DNA of 10,379 nucleotides, taken from the NCBI GenBank assembly GCA_028276105.1, contig JAPYWZ010000011.1, positions 1-10,379 of the forward strand. The letters are read 5' to 3'. Of the stretch, positions 7,051 through 10,379 are shown in pieces; position 1 is the first letter of the stretch, and each line of letters opens with the position of its first letter. The DNA comes from Microgenomates group bacterium. Its GTDB lineage: Bacteria > Patescibacteriota > Microgenomatia > UBA1406 > GWC2-37-13. The notes under the pieces were generated by a model, which saw only the letters and a list, made by a program, of their open reading frames with translations, ran no database searches and was not told the origin of the DNA. Position numbers and translations under genes: made by a program.

Positions 7051-7179
7051 TAAACTTCAAAATGCAAATCTCAAAATGAAAATTAAAAATGCAAAATTAA
7101 TAAATTTAAAATATTAAATAAAATCATTTTGAATTTTGCATTGTCATTTTGAGATTTGAAATTTGAATTTTGAAGTTTA
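7051..7179. repeat. Long AT-rich imperfect palindrome upstream of htpX
   Basis: A 129-bp inverted repeat lies in the lemA-htpX spacer. Three perfect arm pairs are nested in register: TAAACTTCAAAAT (7051-7063) with ATTTTGAAGTTTA (7167-7179), AAATCTCAAAATGA (7066-7079) with TCATTTTGAGATTT (7144-7157), and AATGCAAAATT (7088-7098) with AATTTTGCATT (7132-7142). The centre, 7099-7131, is AT-rich and also partly self-complementary. The paired stretches of 13, 14 and 11 bp are far more than chance, so a hairpin in DNA or RNA is credible. It could be a miniature inverted-repeat element, but I see no target-site duplication at its edges. It shares word style (AAAATGCAAAA, AAAATGAAAA) with the palindrome at 625-755. 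It lies in the presumed 5' leader of the htpX-murT-gatD unit. Confidence 0.8.
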
Positions 7180-7188
7180 TATTTTATT

Positions 7189-7370
7189 ATTAGTATCATT
7201 ACTATCATTATTATTTTTATTATTTTTTAATTTTACACAATTTTTATACTACATTTACACAATGTTTACACTACTTTTTACACTAATTTTCAATCTCCTA
7301 ATCTCTATTTATCTCTACAAATCTCTATTTATCTCTATTTATCTCTATTTATCTCAATAAATCTCTACTT
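7189..7370. repeat. Composite tandem repeat array 2 (11-bp TTTACAC module plus 10-bp ATCTCTA module)
   Basis: This is the clearest copy of the composite repeat. TTTACAC-type units start at 7232, 7243 (TTTATAC), 7254, 7265 and 7277, with spacings of 11, 11, 11 and 12 bp. They are followed by 10-bp units in perfect register from 7291 to 7370: CAATCTCCTA, ATCTCTATTT, ATCTCTACAA, ATCTCTATTT three times, ATCTCAATAA, ATCTCTACTT. The lemA stop codon is 4 bp beyond the last unit. On the left, 7189-7215 reads ATTAGTATC ATTACTATC ATTATTATT, a possible decayed 9-bp module resembling ATTCGTATC in arrays 3 and 4. With the palindrome at 7051-7179 it accounts for the whole 347-bp gap between lemA and htpX; no gene is visible there. 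Confidence 0.88.
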
Positions 7371-7374
7371 TTCC

Positions 7375-7932
7375 TTAATTCTCAAAACTAACCTTTGGTG
7401 TTTTTCTTTCTTCTTCTTTTGCCTCAAAAAACTCTTCCTCTTTAAAACCAAACATATTGGCAATTAAATTGGAGGGAAAGGTTTTTACTTTGGTGTTATA
7501 TTCTAAAACATTGCTGTTATAAAACTGTCTTGAATAGGCGATTTTATCTTCGGTGTCTTCAAGCTGTCTTTGTAATTCCTGAAAATTTTGACTTGATTGA
7601 AGCTGAGGATAAGCTTCAGCCACCGCAAAAAGAGATTTTAAAGCGCCACTTAAAGCATTATCCGCTTCGGCTTTTTCTTTTGGTGTTTGGGCGGTCATTA
7701 AAGCCGTTCTAATCTTGGCGACATTTTCAAAAACCTCTTTTTCATGTTTCATATAGCCTTTAACCGTCTCAATCAAATTAGGGACTAAATCAACCCGCCT
7801 TTTTAACTGAACATCAATACCTGAAAAAGCCTCTTTAATTCTTGTTTTTAAAATCACCAAGGCGTTATAAGTCCCAATAAAATATAAAAATAACAAAACA
7901 ATCACTCCCCCCGCAATAAGCAAAGTATTCAT
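7375..7932 (-). CDS. lemA: LemA family membrane protein
   Basis: LemA proteins are anchored by one N-terminal helix with a helical-bundle body. Their molecular role is poorly defined, but they are often encoded with HtpX and linked to envelope stress and membrane quality control. The 185-aa protein is the normal size. One membrane segment lies at residues 3-22, followed by the family signature [24 protein letters not shown] (residues 41-64; VQLKRR...DLVPNLIE...HE), and later [22 protein letters not shown] and [20 protein letters not shown], which are the characteristic second half. The ATG is preceded by an A/T run with no Shine-Dalgarno. It is upstream of htpX on the same strand, separated by 347 bp of palindrome and tandem repeat, so co-transcription is possible but not assured. 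No catalytic function should be assumed. Confidence 0.94.
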   Translation of the reverse strand: MNTLLIAGGVIVLLFLYFIGTYNALVILKTRIKEAFSGIDVQLKRRVDLVPNLIETVKGYMKHEKEVFENVAKIRTALMTAQTPKEKAEADNALSGALKSLFAVAEAYPQLQSSQNFQELQRQLEDTEDKIAYSRQFYNSNVLEYNTKVKTFPSNLIANMFGFKEEEFFEAKEEERKTPKVSFEN

Positions 7933-7973
7933 ATTTTAAAAATTTAACTTATAACAATAAACATTGATTCTTC

Positions 7974-8072
7974 CATCTCTCTATCTTCACTAACCTCCAC
8001 AAATCTCTACTTATCTCTACTTATCTCTATAAATCTCCATTTATCTCTCTTTCATATTCGCATCATTCGTAT
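7974..8072. repeat. Composite tandem repeat array 3 (10-bp ATCTCTA module plus 9-bp ATTCGCAT module)
   Basis: The array lies between lemA and tRNA-Asp. Clean 10-bp units are at 8003-8012 and 8013-8022 (ATCTCTACTT twice), 8023-8032 (ATCTCTATAA), 8033-8042 (ATCTCCATTT) and 8043-8052 (ATCTCTCTTT), with worn units leftward to about 7974. They are followed directly by two 9-bp units, ATTCGCATC at 8056 and ATTCGTATC at 8065. The tRNA-Asp 3' end is at 8086, so the array again begins just behind the end of a minus-strand gene. The TTTACAC module is absent here. No gene is seen in 7933-8085. Confidence 0.8.
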
Positions 8073-8085
8073 CTTTAAATGTTTG

Positions 8086-8160
8086 CGGGGCCAACGGGAC
8101 TTGAACCCGCAACCTCTTCCGTGACAGGGAAGCGCTCTGACCAAATTGAGCTATGACCCC
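8086..8160 (-). tRNA. tRNA-Asp (anticodon GTC)
   Basis: The minus strand folds into a complete cloverleaf of 75 nt. The acceptor stem GGGGTCA pairs with TGGCCCC (one G-T), with discriminator G73 as expected for Asp. The D arm is GCTC/GAGC. The anticodon arm is CTTCC-CTGTCAC-GGAAG, giving GTC. The variable loop is AGGTT and the T arm GCGGG-TTCAAGT-CCCGT. CCA is not encoded (GCAAAC follows), so a CCA-adding enzyme is required. An extended -10 box lies a few bases upstream. This tRNA is not itself a GatCAB product. Confidence 0.97.
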
Positions 8161-8171
8161 AATTGTTTAAA

Positions 8172-8180
8172 ATTATAGCA
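8172..8180 (-). promoter_or_regulatory. Extended -10 promoter for tRNA-Asp
   Basis: The minus strand reads TGCTATAAT, a perfect extended -10 (TGnTATAAT). It ends 11 nt before the tRNA-Asp 5' end, so transcription would start about 4-5 nt upstream of the mature tRNA. A TTGAAA at 8190-8195 is near the -35 consensus but only 12 bp away, too close for a normal spacer. An extended -10 can work without it. Confidence 0.65.
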
Positions 8181-8256
8181 TAAATTTAATTTCAATAGGA
8201 AATTTTTCTAATAACTCCTATTCAACTTATCAGTCATATAAAACTTATTTTTATTG

Positions 8257-8262
8257 TATAAT
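8257..8262 (+). promoter_or_regulatory. -10 box for the tRNA-Gly/tRNA-Thr unit
   Basis: A perfect TATAAT ends 8 nt before the tRNA-Gly 5' end, joined by an A-run. The predicted transcription start (about 8269) nearly coincides with the mature tRNA 5' end. No clear -35 hexamer is visible at the usual distance. With the tRNA-Asp box it makes 8161-8270 a divergent promoter region. Confidence 0.6.
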
Positions 8263-8270
8263 AAAAAAAA

Positions 8271-8341
8271 GCGGGTGTAGTTGATCGGCTCAACGCTACC
8301 TTCCCAAGGTAGAAAGGGCGGTTCGACTCCGCTCACCCGCT
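8271..8341 (+). tRNA. tRNA-Gly (anticodon CCC)
   Basis: This is a complete 71-nt cloverleaf. The acceptor stem is GCGGGTG/CACCCGC, with discriminator T. The D arm GTTG-ATCGGCT-CAAC has a short loop. The anticodon arm CTACC-TTCCCAA-GGTAG gives CCC. The variable loop is AAAG and the T arm GGCGG-TTCGACT-CCGCT. CCA is not encoded. It reads GGG codons, which are rare in AT-rich DNA. It is followed after 9 nt by tRNA-Thr, so the two are almost certainly one transcript. Confidence 0.97.
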
Positions 8342-8350
8342 CAAAAAATT

Positions 8351-8422
8351 GCTGGAATAGCTCAATGGTAGAGCAGCGGTTTCGTAAACCGCAGGTTTCG
8401 GGTTCGAGTCCCGATTCCAGCT
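8351..8422 (+). tRNA. tRNA-Thr (anticodon CGT)
   Basis: This is a complete 72-nt cloverleaf. The acceptor stem is GCTGGAA/TTCCAGC, with discriminator T. The D arm is GCTC-AATGGTA-GAGC. The anticodon arm GCGGT-TTCGTAA-ACCGC gives CGT, reading ACG. The variable loop is AGGTT and the T arm TCGGG-TTCGAGT-CCCGA. CCA is not encoded. The next gene's ATG comes only 10 nt after its 3' end, so the tRNA and that mRNA may be cut from one precursor. Confidence 0.97.
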
Positions 8423-8432
8423 CTTTATTATT

Positions 8433-9110
8433 ATGAAAGACCTTCGAAAAAAAATATTTTTTACTCTTTTTTTACTAATTTTTATTTTTTACTTTCTTTT
8501 TACCTTTGGTTTTAAAATCATTTTTTCACTCTCTACTTTTTTGGCCAACATTCGATCAAAACCAACTCCTAATTTTGAATCAAAAGAAGAAAATTTTATT
8601 GGCGATATTAATATCGACAGTATCCCCCAAGCCACCAACAGCGCTTCTTTTTTAGTTCAAGGCAGCGTTTTAAATTTTAATGAAATAACTTTTTTTCTCA
8701 ATGACGAAAAAATAAAAAAAATTGAACTTGAAGGAGAAACTAACTTCCAAGAAGAAATAGAAGGCCTAAAAGAGGGAAAAAATACTTTTTATGCCATTGC
8801 TAAAAATAAAGAACACTTCAAAAAAACACCAGTTTTTGATATTTTATATAAACCTCAAAAACCAAAATTAGAAATTAGTCAACCAAAAGATGGAGAAAAA
8901 TTTGCAAACGCCGAAGTTTTAGTTAAAGGAACAACTGAGAAAGAAACCTTTGTTAAAATAAATGATACTCCGGTTATCGTTGATGCTTTGGGCAACTTTG
9001 AAAAAACAATTATCCTTCAAAACGAAGGGGAAAACACCATTCAAATTACCGCCCAAGATATTGCTGGTAACTTAGAAACTAAAGAAATTAAGGTTTTTTA
9101 TCAAAAATAG
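8433..9110 (+). CDS. Membrane-anchored protein with two Ig-like domains, function unknown
   Basis: A 225-aa protein of unknown function. A short basic N-terminus (MKDLRKK) and a very hydrophobic segment at about 8-27, continuing amphipathically to 40, act as an uncleaved anchor or signal; no lipobox or clear signal-peptidase site is seen. The remainder is two beta-rich repeats of about 80 residues. Repeat one (about 58-141) has FLVQGSVLNFNEITFFLNDEKI and EGLKEGKNTFYAIAKNKE. Repeat two (about 144-225) has PKLEISQPKDGEKFANAEV, VKGTTEKETFVKINDTPV, DALGNFEKTIIL and GENTIQITAQDIAGN. The pattern of a PxDG opening, VxGxT, VxINGxxV, DxxGxF and GxNxIxIxAxDxAGN is that of bacterial Ig-like domains related to glucodextranase domain B, common on CPR surface proteins. 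It probably faces outward and binds or props up envelope polymers; this is inference. It lies 10 nt behind tRNA-Thr with no Shine-Dalgarno, and its end overlaps the convergent gene by 23 bp. Confidence 0.82.
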   Translation: MKDLRKKIFFTLFLLIFIFYFLFTFGFKIIFSLSTFLANIRSKPTPNFESKEENFIGDINIDSIPQATNSASFLVQGSVLNFNEITFFLNDEKIKKIELEGETNFQEEIEGLKEGKNTFYAIAKNKEHFKKTPVFDILYKPQKPKLEISQPKDGEKFANAEVLVKGTTEKETFVKINDTPVIVDALGNFEKTIILQNEGENTIQITAQDIAGNLETKEIKVFYQK

Positions 9111-10212
9111 TTCTTGCCATCCCCAAAATAAAAATCAAAAAAGGATGAAGAATTAAATTATCGGCTAAAGAGGAAATAGCGATAAAAAATATTAAGTAAA
9201 AAAACTCTTTACTGCCATTTATTAACTTCATCAATCCTTTGCCAAAAAACAAAAGGCCCACCACGCCGGCGGCAACAAATAAAGTAACATACGTTGATTG
9301 AAACGAGGAAGCGCCATGGTAGATATTAAAATCGCTTTTCCAAAGTAAGTTATTTTTTTGACGAAAAAATCGAATGCGGTTATAACCAATACCAAACAAA
9401 GAATTTTTCAGTCCCATTTTAATTCCCAAAATATTTTCTTTGATTCTTGCTTCAATTGAAAAAAATCGATTAAGATTAACCCCAACCCCGCTTCTTTGAG
9501 GAAAAAAAATCAATAAAAAAATAAGAAAAACCAAAGTTATGAAAAAATATCGAAGCGATGATTTTTTCAAAAAAAATAAAAATAAGGTTAAAAAAAATGA
9601 AAAAATAACAAAACGACTGTAGGTAAAATATAATAATAAAAAAAGCGGTGGCAAAAGCCAGAAATATCTAGTGTTTTTGTAATTCAACCAAAAAAGAAAA
9701 AAAAGTCCATAAATTGAAGCCGCCACTGACGTATCAAAAAAAACGCCAAAAACACGATTTTGATGAACATCCCAACCTAAATAAGCTAAATTTCTTAAGT
9801 TTGGATATAAAAAAAATTGAACAAAAGAAAAGATAATTGTTAAAAAACTAAAAATCAAAAATCCCAAAACCAAATCTTTTTTTTCCTTCTTTTGATAATA
9901 AAAATAAAGATAGGTAAAAAAAAGAAAATAAAAAAACAGTCGCAAAAGATATAAAAAGGAAACGATGTTTTCAAAAAGGGAGTAATCAAAAAATTTAACA
10001 AAAAAAGAAATTAACAAATAAATAAATCCCCAAAAAATCCATTGTTGACTATCAAATAATTTTTTTAAAGGAGCAAACTTTAACTTTAAAAAATAAAAAA
10101 GCAATAAGATACCTATCAAAACTTCATAAAGATAAAAATTCACTTGCTGATTAAAAAACGAGACCCGCCCCAGTTGCCCCAAAGAAAAAAGAAAAAAAGT
10201 CAATAAAACCAT
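9088..10212 (-). CDS. O-antigen ligase/polymerase-like polytopic membrane protein (Wzy/WaaL type)
   Basis: A 374-aa integral membrane protein with roughly ten hydrophobic helices, rich in Phe, Leu and Ile. Features of the Wzy_C/O-antigen ligase family are present: the mid-protein LLLYFTYSRFVIFSFF segment (YSR at 198-200, equivalent to the T/xxSRG motif), followed by the large loop with FSIEARIKENILGIKMGLKNSLFGIGYNRI (251-280) and YHGASSFQSTYVTLFVAAGVVGLLFF (298-323), which matches the HN...Q...E.GI.G pattern in degenerate form. The His at 299 and Arg residues 200 and 256 are the candidate functional residues. Such proteins join or transfer lipid-linked glycans outside the membrane. It could be a polymerase, a ligase or a glycoprotein glycosyltransferase; sequence alone does not decide. 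It overlaps the convergent Ig-like gene by 23 bp at the 3' ends. No sugar genes are visible in this window. The ATG at 10212 is preceded by no Shine-Dalgarno; repeat array 4 lies about 65 bp upstream. Confidence 0.75.
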   Translation of the reverse strand: MVLLTFFLFSLGQLGRVSFFNQQVNFYLYEVLIGILLLFYFLKLKFAPLKKLFDSQQWIFWGFIYLLISFFVKFFDYSLFENIVSFLYLLRLFFYFLFFTYLYFYYQKKEKKDLVLGFLIFSFLTIIFSFVQFFLYPNLRNLAYLGWDVHQNRVFGVFFDTSVAASIYGLFFLFWLNYKNTRYFWLLPPLFLLLYFTYSRFVIFSFFLTLFLFFLKKSSLRYFFITLVFLIFLLIFFPQRSGVGVNLNRFFSIEARIKENILGIKMGLKNSLFGIGYNRIRFFRQKNNLLWKSDFNIYHGASSFQSTYVTLFVAAGVVGLLFFGKGLMKLINGSKEFFYLIFFIAISSLADNLILHPFLIFILGMARTIFDKKP

Positions 10213-10278
10213 TATCTACAATCAACCCTTAAATTCTAACATTAATTAACTTTTCCAATTTATCTGATTTCAACTATT

Positions 10279-10361
10279 TTTACACCACGTTTACACAATT
10301 TTTACACGTTATTTATTCGCATAATTCGCATCATTCGTATCCTCATTCGCATCATTCGTAT
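10279..10361. repeat. Composite tandem repeat array 4 (11-bp TTTACAC module plus 9-bp ATTCGCAT module)
   Basis: TTTACAC occurs at 10279, 10290 and 10301, exactly 11 bp apart. It is followed by ATTCGCAT-type units at 10315, 10324, 10333 (ATTCGTAT), 10345 and 10354 (ATTCGTAT), spaced 9, 9, 12 and 9 bp. The last two units repeat the second and third as an 18-bp pair. The 10-bp ATCTCTA module is missing. The array sits upstream of the Wzy-like gene, and its right flank (10362-10379) runs out of the window. Confidence 0.85.
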
Positions 10362-10379
10362 AATTTTTAATATACAACT

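Noticed and set aside
7051..7179. Insertion sequence or MITE with terminal inverted repeats
   Set aside because: There is no transposase and no visible target-site duplication at the edges; left as an unclassified palindrome.
7163..7360. A plus-strand 65-codon open frame running through the lemA-htpX spacer
   Set aside because: It is made of the right palindrome arm and tandem repeat array 2; the translation is low-complexity Leu/Phe/Tyr/Ser and it has no ribosome site. It is a by-product of the repeat.
7291..7370. CRISPR array
   Set aside because: The units are 10 bp, directly tandem and without unique spacers, and no cas gene is present.
10213..10278. A promoter for the Wzy-like gene
   Set aside because: TAGATA overlaps the start region but is too close to the ATG to be a -10 box, and no other convincing hexamer pair is visible.

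Overview
The window is strongly AT-rich. It carries a compact set of bacterial core genes with very short proteins, no encoded CCA on its tRNAs and almost no Shine-Dalgarno sequences. Together with gatCAB, a MurT/GatD pair, HtpX, LemA, an Ig-like surface protein and degenerate AT-rich intergenic repeats, this suggests a member of the Candidate Phyla Radiation (Patescibacteria), perhaps Microgenomates-like. The phylum is an inference from gene content and style; no marker gene was compared. TGA is used as a real stop (end of murT), so the standard bacterial code applies, not the TGA=Gly code of Gracilibacteria.

Layout from left to right. The minus strand holds the 5' part of dnaE (DNA polymerase III alpha, cut by the window edge), then an AT-rich palindrome, then gatB, gatA and gatC (read as gatC-gatA-gatB). 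A repeat-filled spacer follows. Next comes a tight minus-strand operon read htpX-murT-gatD, in which murT and gatD overlap by ATGA. A 347-bp spacer holds a second long palindrome and a second repeat array. Then come lemA (minus), a third repeat array, tRNA-Asp(GTC) on minus, a divergent promoter region, and on the plus strand tRNA-Gly(CCC), tRNA-Thr(CGT) and a membrane-anchored Ig-like protein. That last gene converges on and overlaps by 23 bp a minus-strand O-antigen-ligase/polymerase-like membrane protein. The window ends in a fourth repeat array.

Functionally, GatCAB makes Gln-tRNA(Gln) and/or Asn-tRNA(Asn) by transamidation. MurT/GatD amidates the D-Glu of lipid II, a peptidoglycan modification best known from Gram-positive bacteria. 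HtpX and LemA are a recurrent membrane quality-control pair. The Wzy/WaaL-like protein and the Ig-like protein point to the cell envelope, so the right two thirds of the window is envelope-oriented.

The most unusual feature is a composite intergenic repeat made of three different short tandem repeats with periods of 11, 10 and 9 bp (TTTACAC, ATCTCTA and ATTCGCAT families). They occur in consistent order and orientation at four spacers, each next to minus-strand genes. Two imperfect palindromes of about 130 bp built from AAAATGCAAAA/AAAATGAAAA-type words are a second, separate repeat class. I do not recognise either as a named element.
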